Source: Willaertia magna (Eukaryota; Heterolobosea; Eutetramitea; Acrasida; Naegleriidae). Taken from it: DNA of 64,000 nt. Both the position numbers and the translations under genes were made by a program. This document shows, one piece after another, positions 44,005 to 53,205 of the stretch. The stretch spans positions 1 to 64,000 of the forward strand of contig CADWAF010000356.1 of assembly GCA_902984215.1 (NCBI GenBank), given 5' to 3'. Below the pieces are notes generated by a model, which had not been told where the DNA came from, did not search any database, and saw only the letters and a list, made by a program, of their open reading frames with translations. Numbering within the stretch: position 1 is the first letter of the stretch; each line of letters begins with the position of its first letter.

Positions 44005-44717
44005 ATGAAATCATTGCTAGGAATATTTCAACTTGATGAGAACAAGTCTTTAAGACCAGTGAAAGATTATAAAAGAGCAACATCAGAGTCATTACATAAA
44101 AAAACTGTTGCAAGTTTAAATCAAAGTGTAGATTATTTATCTGCAGTCAAATTACCTGCAGGAGAAGATGTTAAAGTATGTAAATATTATTAATTTAATA
44201 TTAATATTTTATAAAGGAATGGTATGCCGTTCATGTTGTAGATTTTTATAATGTAGTTACAATTATTTATGGTACATTACATGACAGTAAAATCTGTAAA
44301 TGTCCAACAATGCAAGCTGGACCATTTGAATACTTGTGGCAAGATAAGAAACAAGAGAATTCTAAACCTCAACAAGTATCTGCTTATGAATATATTTCTT
44401 TATCTTTAGATAATATTAAAAAAACTTTAGATGATGAAACTATCTTTCCAAGTAGTGTTCAAGTATCATTCCCTAAGAATTTTACAAAAATTATAAAAGA
44501 ATTAATGAAGAAAATATTTAGAATTTATGCTCATATTTGGATAACTCATTTTGTTGACATACAAAAATTAGGATTAGAAGCTCATGTAAATACAAGTTTA
44601 AAACATTTCTTAGCATTTACTCTTGAATTTGAATTATTAAAGAAAAAAGAATTAGAACCTTTAAAAGATTATATTCATAATCGATTTGAAGGAAAATTTG
44701 ATAAACAATTAAAATAA
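44005..44717 (+). CDS. MOB kinase activator (MOB1-like), 2 exons
   Basis: Exons are 44005-44175 and 44217-44717 with a 41-nt intron in phase 0; 223 aa. The intron splits the signature VKLPAGEDVK-EWYAVHVVDFYN. Zinc-site residues follow family spacing: cysteines in KICKCPTM and histidines in AHIWITHF. FPSSVQVSFPKNF, FRIYAHIW and NTSLKHFLAFTLEFELL complete the fold. MOB1 binds and activates NDR/LATS kinases in the Hippo/mitotic-exit pathways; the short N-terminal segment before the core resembles MOB1-type and not MOB4/phocein. It is followed 42 nt later by the next gene on the same strand. Confidence 0.92.
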
Positions 44718-44759
44718 AATTGATTACTGATGTTCTATTCCACTTCTTTTTAAAAAAAA

Positions 44760-46478
44760 ATGGTAAATCAATTTCAATTACATTCCATCAAGATCAAAAG
44801 TGCTGAAGCAATCAATAGAGATGAACAAGGGAATTATAGTGAAGCATTAAAACAATATGGTATTTGTTTACAATCATTAGGTTTAATATTAAAAGAAGAT
44901 AATTTATTACAAGATATTCAAACGAATCAACAAAGTTTTAAACAAATATCTCAAGCAGTTAAAATTAGTAAAATGTGTTTTGAAAGAATTTCTCATATTA
45001 TTGATAATCAAATTGTTCCTAAAAATCAATCAAACCCTTCTAATACTACAAATATTAATACTACTACTACTAATAATATGAATTTATCTTCTACAATGAA
45101 TACTCCTATTAATAATCATTTATCTTCTTCATTTACTATGAATACTCCTAATATTCAAATGAATATTCCAACAACAATGATGAATCAATTACCACCATCA
45201 CATAACTCATCAACTTGTTTAAATTCTTCTTTTCTTTCTTCTTATCCAATTAGTACTACACCAAAACAATATGATTCTTCAATAAATGTTCGTAATAGTA
45301 TTCATTCATTTCCTACAACAACTAATGTAATACCACCACAAACATTATCAACTAATAATTCATATAGAAATTCACCAACTAATAACATTGAATTTCAAGC
45401 ACCACCTGGTGCAAATGTTTCTACATCTATTGTATCAACTAATCAATTAGATCCAAATACTTTAAATAAAAGATTATCTATGGTATCATCATTAAATAAA
45501 GAAGAACGTCGTAAAAGTTTAAGAGAAGTATTATTTGGTAGTAATACTCATAATAACAATGCTAACAATAATAATGAAACAAAAGATCAAATAGATCAAC
45601 AAGAGAATGAAGAAGAAGGAGATAATGAATGGTCTAAAGTAGTTAGAAATAAATTTATTAATAATTATAAAAATAATCAAACATTTAGAACAAGAGATGA
45701 ATTATTTGATAAAGATATAATTTATACAGAGAGTGCAGAAGAACAATGGGCTAAAATAAGAGAATATATACTTTCAATAACAGATCAAGTAGCACAACAT
45801 CCTATAAATAATTTATTAATTTATTTTGTACAAAAATTTGAAGAAGAATTTAAAATTCAAGAAGATACAATGTGGTTAAATGTTCATGAAGCAAATAAAC
45901 AAATTGAGAATTTATCAATTGCAATTGTAAAAGAATTAAGTAATAATTATTGGAATTGTATATTAATTAGTGCAGAATTAAAACATTATATTACTAAAGC
46001 ATTAATAGAAGGTATTGTTAGAAGAGTATATAAAACATTAATTGAAGTATATGAAACACAAACACAAAATAAAGAAATTGAAAATAAATTAGAATTAATT
46101 GGTAAGATTACTTTAGATGAATTAGGTGTAGAAGATAAATTAATATGTCAACAATCAGAATTATTTAATAATTCAATACAATTATCAAATACAACACATT
46201 TAGGTAAATCACCATATAAAGCTATAGATATTTTAGTTCAAACATATTATTCAATAGTAGATTCAGTTAATCAAATAAGTAATTTTAATGAAATTTCAGA
46301 TAATTCAGTTTATGGTATAATTTTATTTGTTATACAAAATTCAAAAACTTATAATTTACCATCAACTATTAATTTTATAAGAGATTATTTACAAGAAGAA
46401 GAAATGTCTCAAGATGAAAGAGATGTTTTACAATTATTAGATAATGTATTAAATTGGGCATTTCAATTTGATGTTTAA
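44760..46478 (+). CDS. Protein with MIT-like N-terminus and VPS9-like C-terminus
   Basis: 572 aa. Residues about 5-85 look like a three-helix MIT domain (IKIKSAEAINRDEQGNYSEALKQYGICLQSL). Residues about 95-285 are Asn/Thr/Ser/Pro low-complexity. From about residue 290 a helical domain appears; its late part (YKAIDILVQTYYSIVDSV ... VYGIILFVIQNSKTYNLPSTINFIRDYL) resembles the VPS9 Rab5-GEF helices, though the usual Asp-Asp before the LP turn is not obvious. MIT plus VPS9 is the layout of animal VPS9D1. If right, it activates Rab5-type GTPases on endosomes. Its stop codon overlaps that of the AP-1 sigma gene. Confidence 0.5.
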   Translation: MVNQFQLHSIKIKSAEAINRDEQGNYSEALKQYGICLQSLGLILKEDNLLQDIQTNQQSFKQISQAVKISKMCFERISHIIDNQIVPKNQSNPSNTTNINTTTTNNMNLSSTMNTPINNHLSSSFTMNTPNIQMNIPTTMMNQLPPSHNSSTCLNSSFLSSYPISTTPKQYDSSINVRNSIHSFPTTTNVIPPQTLSTNNSYRNSPTNNIEFQAPPGANVSTSIVSTNQLDPNTLNKRLSMVSSLNKEERRKSLREVLFGSNTHNNNANNNNETKDQIDQQENEEEGDNEWSKVVRNKFINNYKNNQTFRTRDELFDKDIIYTESAEEQWAKIREYILSITDQVAQHPINNLLIYFVQKFEEEFKIQEDTMWLNVHEANKQIENLSIAIVKELSNNYWNCILISAELKHYITKALIEGIVRRVYKTLIEVYETQTQNKEIENKLELIGKITLDELGVEDKLICQQSELFNNSIQLSNTTHLGKSPYKAIDILVQTYYSIVDSVNQISNFNEISDNSVYGIILFVIQNSKTYNLPSTINFIRDYLQEEEMSQDERDVLQLLDNVLNWAFQFDV

Positions 46479-46933
46479 TAATTATCTGATGCTTCATGTT
46501 CTTGATCCATCATTTGATCTTGTGATGTAATTACTTTTAATATTGATTTCTTACTTGATTCTTGTAATTCTCCTCCAATGAATACTTCATCTAATATAAA
46601 ATATGCTTTATGAAAATTTAATATTAAATCTAATTCACAAACATTTCCAAAATATTTATCTAATACTTCTACAAAATGATGTATTAATTCCATTGCTAAT
46701 AATTCATTATCATCTTTATCTACACAAATAACAAAATAGAGTGATGCATATCTTTTAAATACTAATCTTTGTTCATTAAAATCTAAAAAATTACATAATT
46801 TAGATGGTCTACCAACTACTAAATGTGCTACTTCTTTAACTATTCTACCCCTTTCTTTTTGTGAATACGTTGAATACCATTTAGCTAATCTTACTTTTGA
46901 TTGTCTACTAATTAAAAGAAGAAAATGAATCAT
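46475..46933 (-). CDS. AP1S: AP-1 complex subunit sigma
   Basis: 152 aa from the ATG after a nine-A run (an in-frame GTG extension upstream is unlikely). Near-textbook sigma adaptin: MIHFLLLISRQSKVRLAKWYS, QKERGRIVKEV, KLCNFLDF, VFKRYASLYFVICVDKDDNELLAMELIHHFVEVLDKYFGNVCELDLI, NFHKAYFILDE and GELQESSKK. The IHHFVEVLD and YSQKER lines favour AP-1 over AP-2 sigma. It is part of the clathrin adaptor at the trans-Golgi/endosome and helps bind dileucine sorting signals. The convergent neighbour's stop shares the same TTAA. Confidence 0.95.
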   Translation of the reverse strand: MIHFLLLISRQSKVRLAKWYSTYSQKERGRIVKEVAHLVVGRPSKLCNFLDFNEQRLVFKRYASLYFVICVDKDDNELLAMELIHHFVEVLDKYFGNVCELDLILNFHKAYFILDEVFIGGELQESSKKSILKVITSQDQMMDQEHEASDNY

Positions 46934-47180
46934 TTTTTTTTTAATGACATCACCTATGTTCATTCTATTATAATAAATCACGTTGATCGGAATGGTGGTG
47001 ATGTAATAACGATTGTAATTATTAGAATATTAATATAAATTATATTTGTAGATAACAACAAGTACTTGTTGCATTCATTTTCTTACTTGCACTACTTCAT
47101 ATCCTGAACTGAAGAGTCAAAGACAATTTAAAATTCACAGTGTGTTGATAGCTTGAAAATTAAAAAAAAAATATCAAAAA

Positions 47181-48623
47181 ATGCTAGATATTAATTTATT
47201 CAGAGAATATAAAGGTGCCAATCCAGAACTCATAAGAGAATCTCAACGTAGAAGATATGCTGATGTTAATGCAGTAGATAATGTAATTAAATTAGATGAA
47301 GAATGGAGAAATATTAGTAGTAGAGCAAACAAGCTTAAAAGTTTTACAAATACCATTTCTAAAGAAGTTGGTAAAAGAATGAAGAAAAAAGAAGCATTAG
47401 GAGATAGTAATGAAATCCCAGAAGAATTTTTACAAGATATTGATAGATTTTTCACTAAAGAAGCATTAGAACAAGGATCTCTTAATCCATTAACAATTAC
47501 ACAATTAAGAGCATACAGTACTCATATTAGTGAAGTATTTGTTAAACAAGCCGAAAAAGAAGCAAAAGATAAAGAAAAAGAAAGAGATGAAGCATTATTT
47601 AAAATTGGTAATATTGTTCATGAAACATGTGTTGTTAGCGATGATGAAGATAATAATGGAATTGTTAAACTTTGGGGTACTCCTAGAGAGAAAGAAGATA
47701 AAGAAGAAGGCTTTACATTAAAGAAACATGTTGATATTATGAAAGAATTAGGATGTTTAGCTACAGAAGAGGCTACAGTTGTTGGTGGAGGTAGAGCTTA
47801 TTATTTAATGGGTGAAATGGTTAGAATGAATTTAGCTTTGCAGAATTATGCAATTGATTTCTTATGTAAGAAGGGTTATACTCCTATTTATACACCATTC
47901 TTTATGACTAAAGAAGCAATGAAGAAGGTAGCTCAATTAGAACAATTTGATGAAGAATTATATAAAGTTACTGGTGAAGGTGATGATAAATATTTAATTG
48001 CTACTTCTGAACAACCTATTGCTGCATATCATTTAGAGAAACGTTTTAATGATGATGAATTACCTATTAAATATTGTGGTATGTCTACTTGTTTTAGAAA
48101 AGAAGCTGGAAGTCATGGAAAGGATACAACTGGTATTTTCCGTGTTCATCAATTTGAAAAGATTGAACAATTTGTAGTTACTTCTCCAAAAGATAATAAG
48201 AGTTGGGAAATGTTTGAATCTATGATTGCTGCTTCTGAAGAATTTTATCAATCTTTAAATTTACCATACAGAGTTGTTAATATTGTAAGTGGTAAATTAA
48301 ATAATGCAGCTGCAAAGAAATTGGATTTAGAAGCATGGTTCCCTGGTGCAGACGCTGGAAAAGAATATAGAGAATTAGTTTCTTGCTCTAATTGTACTGA
48401 TTATCAAGCAAGAAGATTAGATGTTAAGTATGGTAAGAGTGCAAATAAGAATCAAGGTAGTGAAAATGATTATTGTCACATGTTAAATTCTACACTTACA
48501 GCTACTTCTAGAACACTATGCTGCATTGTTGAAAATTATCAAACAAAAGACGGTGTTAAAGTACCTGAAGTTCTTCAACCTTATATGGGTGGTATTAAAT
48601 TCATCCCTTACAAAAAGAAATAA
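47181..48623 (+). CDS. SRS1: Seryl-tRNA synthetase, cytosolic
   Basis: 480 aa. An N-terminal coiled-coil tRNA-binding arm (about residues 25-135, interrupted by KKKEALGDSNEIPEEF) precedes the class II core: motif 1 around YTPIYTPFFM, TSEQPIAAYH, motif 2 (GMSTCFRKEAGSHGKDTTGIFRVHQFEKIEQF), and motif 3 (NSTLTATSRTLCCIVENYQ). The C-terminus ends in a Lys-rich tail, as in eukaryotic cytosolic enzymes. It charges tRNA-Ser and tRNA-Sec. Confidence 0.97.
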   Translation: MLDINLFREYKGANPELIRESQRRRYADVNAVDNVIKLDEEWRNISSRANKLKSFTNTISKEVGKRMKKKEALGDSNEIPEEFLQDIDRFFTKEALEQGSLNPLTITQLRAYSTHISEVFVKQAEKEAKDKEKERDEALFKIGNIVHETCVVSDDEDNNGIVKLWGTPREKEDKEEGFTLKKHVDIMKELGCLATEEATVVGGGRAYYLMGEMVRMNLALQNYAIDFLCKKGYTPIYTPFFMTKEAMKKVAQLEQFDEELYKVTGEGDDKYLIATSEQPIAAYHLEKRFNDDELPIKYCGMSTCFRKEAGSHGKDTTGIFRVHQFEKIEQFVVTSPKDNKSWEMFESMIAASEEFYQSLNLPYRVVNIVSGKLNNAAAKKLDLEAWFPGADAGKEYRELVSCSNCTDYQARRLDVKYGKSANKNQGSENDYCHMLNSTLTATSRTLCCIVENYQTKDGVKVPEVLQPYMGGIKFIPYKKK

Positions 48624-48842
48624 ATGATATCTCTTAATTTTGACTAAAATTGTTATTTCAATTATTTTTGTGAAAAACAAAACTAATTAAACTGAACCAT
48701 AACTTGGTTTGCAAAAAATGGTTTATTTTACACGAGATTCACAGTCCCGTTCTTTCAAAATGAACTGATGAAATAAGTGCATTTAACTTTCGTCCCACTG
48801 AAGATTATTGATTAGAATAGCTTATTCTGAACGGAATTTATT

Positions 48843-49613
48843 TTACATCATTTCAATTAAATCAATATTAAAATCCTTAAAACTATTTACAATGGTTTTT
48901 ACCCCACATTCAAACATTTCCTTTTCATCTAAACATTCGTCTCCAAACGATCTTTTAATGCCAATAACATTTCCTTCTTCTCCTAATGCTCTCAAAGCTG
49001 ATGAGCAACCCTCAACAGTGGCCTCAAACACAAATATATTCTTTGAATCAAGCTTTAAGTTTTCCTTAGCTATTAAATATATACTAGGGTCAGGCTTTAG
49101 TCTTTTAATGCCATGGCTTGAAAAGATAACGTCAAAGTATAGCATTAAATTTAGTTTTGTTAAAACTGACTTAATCTCTGCATTGGAAAGATCTGATACA
49201 ACCCCTAATAAGTAGGTAGGTTTGTCTCCTTTTTTAACATCTTCTTTTTGCTTTTCTACAATTGCTGACAAAAATTCATACAACCCTTCAATACAACTAA
49301 CGGAGAGAACTGAAATATCATTCATCTTTATGTATTCTACAAAATTCCTTTCCTTTTTCTTAACTATTTCATCATGTTCATCTACAGTTGAATAAGGCAG
49401 CAATTGAATTAAAACATTCGATGCACTTTCAAATAGAAATATTTGAAGATATTCCTTAAAGGTTAACTCATATCCGTACTCGCTTAATACATTCTTCCAA
49501 ATAGTATAATTAACTCTGTTGATATTATCTATCATTCCATCTATCCCAAATAACAAAGCCTTTCTTGGTCCTTCCTCAATGAAAGTGTTTTCTTGTTCCT
49601 CTTCAATTAACAT
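48843..49613 (-). CDS. HAD-superfamily fold protein with degenerate active site
   Basis: 256 aa. The overall plan is a beta-phosphoglucomutase-like HAD hydrolase: motif I region KALLFGIDGMID, a helical cap, motif II LGVVSD (Ser140), motif III LKPDPSIY (Lys173) and motif IV IFVFEATVEG. In active enzymes motif I is DxDGT and the first Asp is the nucleophile; here it is GIDGM (Gly23). The motif IV acid (usually EDS) is Ala198. Ser140 and Lys173 remain. It is probably not a phosphatase or phosphomutase, but may still bind a metabolite. Converges with SerRS across 219 nt and diverges from the methyltransferase gene. Confidence 0.7.
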   Translation of the reverse strand: MLIEEEQENTFIEEGPRKALLFGIDGMIDNINRVNYTIWKNVLSEYGYELTFKEYLQIFLFESASNVLIQLLPYSTVDEHDEIVKKKERNFVEYIKMNDISVLSVSCIEGLYEFLSAIVEKQKEDVKKGDKPTYLLGVVSDLSNAEIKSVLTKLNLMLYFDVIFSSHGIKRLKPDPSIYLIAKENLKLDSKNIFVFEATVEGCSSALRALGEEGNVIGIKRSFGDECLDEKEMFECGVKTIVNSFKDFNIDLIEMM

Positions 49614-49729
49614 TTTTTACAGTAGTTTGATCTGCTTCCATCTACATCCAATAAGTAGTTGTGGTTTTCAAAACAAGTCAATTCAAACCAGATTTACAGG
49701 TTGTAACCTTTGGTTTAATCAAATTAAAA

Positions 49730-50735
49730 ATGTCTGAACATCACGGAAGAGTATTGTTGTTGGATGGTGCTGTGTCAACAGAGTTGGAGAGGGCTGGTGT
49801 TAAATTGGATCCCATTTTATGGGGTGCACACTTACTTTTGTTAAACACAGAACCAATATCTAAAGTACATTTATCTTATTTGCGTCAAGGAAATTATTAC
49901 TACATCAAGTTATCAAGCCTCTTTAGAAGGATTTAAAGCATACAAGAAAGAAATAACAGAAGAGGAAGTTGGTCAACTGTTAAGAAAAAGTGTGAAATTG
50001 GCAAAAGAAGCTATTGAACAAGTCAACAAGGAAGGTTCTCAAAAACAAAGGTATGTGGCCGCCAGTGTTTCAAGTTACGGAGCTAGCATTACATATCTTG
50101 CCGGATCTGCAAAAGAATACTCTGGTGACTATTTTGATGATTCGTCTTACTTGCAACCCTTGTTGAAAGAAAACAAAACTGTAGAAGACTTAGTTTTTGA
50201 AAGTCACTTGAATAGAGTTAAATATTTGTTGATGGAAAACCCAGACTTCTTACTCTTTGAGACAATACCAGCCTTAAAAGAAGTGCAAATTATTTGTGAA
50301 CAAGTATTACCAGTGGTGGAAGTAAAACAAACCAAAATACTCTTTTCTTTCTCATGTAAGGATGAAGGTCACATTGGACATGGGGAAACTATTGAAGAAT
50401 GTTGTAGATACATAAATAAGCTCGGTGACAAAGTTTTTGGACTGGGAGTCAACTGTGTTATGCCTTCACAAATACCTCCTTTAATAGAAAAGATTCATAA
50501 TCACTTAGATCCAACAAAAACTATAATTGTTTATCCAAACAGTGGAGAAAGCTATGAAGCAAAAGACAATTCATGGCATTCACCACAAGAACAATGTTCT
50601 TTTGAACATCAATTTGTACCATTCATTGTAGAATGGATTAAACAACATCCTAATAGAAATATTATTGTTGGTGGTTGTTGTAGAACTAATCCATTAGAAA
50701 TATCAAAGTTGTCCAAATCATTAAGTAATAAATAA
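49730..50735 (+). CDS. Homocysteine S-methyltransferase family protein, with apparent frameshift
   Basis: The frame opens at 49730 (MSEHHGRVLLLDGAVSTELE, LWGAHLLL, VHLSYLRQG) and then stops at 49936. The rest of the enzyme continues in the +1 frame from about 49890: IITTSSYQASLEGFKAYK, EEVGQLLRKSVKLAKEA and onward to 50735, including GVNC and GGCC, the zinc-ligating cysteines. The break lies within about 10 bases after CGTCAAGGA (near 49889-49894), where the family has G-A-D-I-I-T-T. No GT-AG intron fits. The two-residue gap suggests a roughly 5-nt loss, a recent mutation or an assembly indel. The enzyme methylates homocysteine from S-methylmethionine or betaine-type donors. Confidence 0.8.
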
Positions 50736-50742
50736 TTTATTA

Positions 50743-51912
50743 TTACTTTTCATTAGGCCCCGAACCAGTGGAAGATACTTCTGTATTATCTTCTTTTTGT
50801 TTTTGTTTTTCATTCTTCTTTTTCTCTGTCCAATTATTTGCAGCAACCCTAAAAGCTTCTTTTTGTCTTAAAAGTGGATTTTGATTTCTTACTCGTTGAA
50901 TTTCATCTTTCATAAAAATATTATAAGCATTAGGTTGTTTCTTTGAAGGTGTTGCATTAGATATTTTCTTTTCTTCAGCTGCTAAAGCCTCTAACGTTGT
51001 TGTTGGTGGAGGAATCTTTTCACTTGTTGAAATATCTGTTTGATTTGTAATTAATTTATGAATATTATTAGTTTGAACAAATTCATCTCCAACATCAGGT
51101 AACATTCCTTCAATTCTTTTTAATCTTTCTTCTAATTTTCTAATTTTAGCAGATTGTATTGTTAATATTTGTGTCATAAAATCTAATTTATCTTCAAGTT
51201 CAGCTACTACAGATTCATTATTATTTGAAGAAGTGGTTGTTGTATTATTATTTTGGTTACTTATTGTAGGAGCAGTTGCTATTGCATTAATAATATTTGG
51301 ATTAATTGATGATGATTCAAATTGATTTCTATTTCTTTTATGTTTTGAATATAAATCATTAAAATTTGCCAAAGCAGGTGATACTGTATTATTTATTGTA
51401 TTATTTGAAATATTATGTTGTCCATTATTATTTAATTGTTGATTTGTATTATTTAACATATTGCCTTGTTGTAAATTATTAGTTTTATTTCCCTCACTTG
51501 AAAGTAAAGCCTGAACTATTTGTTGTAAGAGAGCTTGATTGCCATCATGTGGATTTAATAATTGTTGAAGTTGAGAAAGTGAATTGATGTTATTGCTATT
51601 AAAAGAAAGATTAGAAGAATTTGTGGAATGTATAGGAGAAGAAGGTGCTGGTGTTGAAGAAATACCTGTTGTTACAGGAGAAGAACGGTAAGGATTTACT
51701 ATTAAATTTGGTTGTTGGTTTGGATTCATCATATCGTGAATGATGTGATTTTGTTGTGGATAAGGATTACCTTCATTCATCATGTTACCCGGAGTATGAG
51801 AAACATTATTATTAGAAGGATGATTATTGTTGTTTACTCCCATCATACCACCAAAAGTAAAGCCTTGAGGTGTGCTTGAATTGTTGTTATTTGATGATTG
51901 TTGTGTATTCAT
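50743..51912 (-). CDS. Asn/Gln-rich protein with YABBY/HMG-like DNA-binding box
   Basis: 389 aa. Residues 1-210 are Asn/Gln/Ser/Pro low-complexity. A coiled coil follows (about 225-262, LDFMTQILTIQSAKIRKLEERLKRIE). Near the C-terminus, about residues 325-370, is an HMG-box-like segment (KKQPNAYNIFMKDEIQRVR, NPLLRQKEAF, AANNW) that matches the YABBY C-terminal domain of plants unusually well: S/NAYNxFxKxEIQRxxxxNP...EAFxxAAxNW. There is no YABBY N-terminal zinc finger. It is probably a nuclear DNA-binding protein. The 3' end lies 7 nt from the convergent methyltransferase stop. Confidence 0.7.
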   Translation of the reverse strand: MNTQQSSNNNNSSTPQGFTFGGMMGVNNNNHPSNNNVSHTPGNMMNEGNPYPQQNHIIHDMMNPNQQPNLIVNPYRSSPVTTGISSTPAPSSPIHSTNSSNLSFNSNNINSLSQLQQLLNPHDGNQALLQQIVQALLSSEGNKTNNLQQGNMLNNTNQQLNNNGQHNISNNTINNTVSPALANFNDLYSKHKRNRNQFESSSINPNIINAIATAPTISNQNNNTTTTSSNNNESVVAELEDKLDFMTQILTIQSAKIRKLEERLKRIEGMLPDVGDEFVQTNNIHKLITNQTDISTSEKIPPPTTTLEALAAEEKKISNATPSKKQPNAYNIFMKDEIQRVRNQNPLLRQKEAFRVAANNWTEKKKNEKQKQKEDNTEVSSTGSGPNEK

Positions 51913-52308
51913 TCAAAGATATTTTTTAAAGTAGAAGAAGGTTTTGCCCAAAAGGAAATGAAAGTCGTTTTTATTAATAGTGATTGCTTTCATTATGGTT
52001 GAACACAACAACAAGCACACAACGTACTATGCAAGTTTATAAAAGCCTTCCTTTAACATTTATAGGATTATCTTTCATATCTGTTAGCAATGGTTAAGTT
52101 GTTGAAATTACTACAGAGCTTTTGGTTAAACAAAATCAATTTTATTTTAATTGTTGTTGATACATAACGTCTGCTTGATCGTTTTGTTAGTTCCCTGTTG
52201 AGATACCGTATGCCTTTAAAGAATGGTTTCAATTGTCACCAATTCAACATCATTTTAAAAAAATTGTCAGTCAAACAATAATTATTTTATAATAATAAAC
52301 GATTAACA
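51913..52308. promoter_or_regulatory. Divergent promoter region, HMG-like / EF-hand genes
   Basis: 396 nt between divergent starts, the longest promoter-type spacer in the window. It is less AT-biased than other spacers, with no ORF, tRNA or repeat that I can identify. It should carry both promoters; no element is recognised. Confidence 0.35.
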
Positions 52309-53027
52309 ATGGGTAACGAAAATCAAAAGGGTGTTAGCAACAAGCAACTTTCTGAATGGCAATCTATTGCAGAGAATAGATGTAAGTAGAATATGTATTT
52401 CTACAATAATTCTAAACATTTAATAAATTATTCTTGACGTGTTTAACTAAATATTTCTATTTACTTAGTATCAAAGAAAGACATCAAACGTTACAGAAAA
52501 ATATGGTTAGAAATGTTTGGAGATAAAGATATGGATAAAGATGGTTTTAAAAAGTGGATCAAAGCTATAGGAATATTCCCAAATCTTCCTAAAGACGCAC
52601 CAATAGATCATCTTTTCCGTTCTTATGATCGTAATAGAGGTAAGTATTAATAAGCTAAAGATTTATAGAAATATATTGTGGAATATTAAAAGATGGTACT
52701 ATTAGTTTTGAAGAATTTATTCTTTATTTATCTATTACAGCACCTACTCAAGCAGAACAAGAACCTTCAAAGATTATTGAAGTTACTTTTCTATTATATG
52801 ATGCAGACGGTGATGGTCGCTTAACATCCGTAGAATTGGAACAAGGAATGAAGGACACATTCCGTTTATTGGGACATGATGTGGATTCGGAAAAGTTTAA
52901 ACATATTATTCAACAAAGAGTGAAACAATTATTAGATTTTGCTGATGTTAATAATGATGGTGAAATTACTTTAGAAGAAATACAAGAAGCAGTAAAGAAA
53001 AATCCAAAACTTTTATTAATTTTCTAA
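52309..53027 (+). CDS. EF-hand calcium sensor with N-terminal myristoylation signal, 3 exons
   Basis: Exons are 52309-52381, 52469-52639 and 52693-53027, with introns of 87 nt (the longest found here) and 53 nt; 192 aa. The start MGNENQKGVSN gives a Gly2 that could be N-myristoylated. Canonical EF loops are DRNRDGTISFEE (built across intron 2), DADGDGRLTSVE and DVNNDGEITLEE; the first hand (DKDMDKDGFKKW) is degenerate. Size and layout fit calcineurin-B-like/NCS-type sensors; the exact subfamily is unclear. It probably relays Ca2+ to a membrane-associated partner. Confidence 0.82.
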
Positions 53028-53205
53028 ATCAAATAACATAAAATATATAAATAAGCCTTTGTACAAATATATGACATCATTTACCCAAAATAAAGTTGTA
53101 AATTGATAAATAATTTACTTCATATTCCACTTTCTTGAGGAAAATATTGAAAAAGTAAATGTCTCCCTAACAGGAAGAACATGGAATTCACCCCAACCTA
53201 AAAAA

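Noticed and set aside
49861..49885. A 25-nt intron (GT at 49865, AG at 49889) to explain the methyltransferase frame break.
   Set aside because: It would remove the conserved VHLSYLRQ block and is far shorter than any other intron here.
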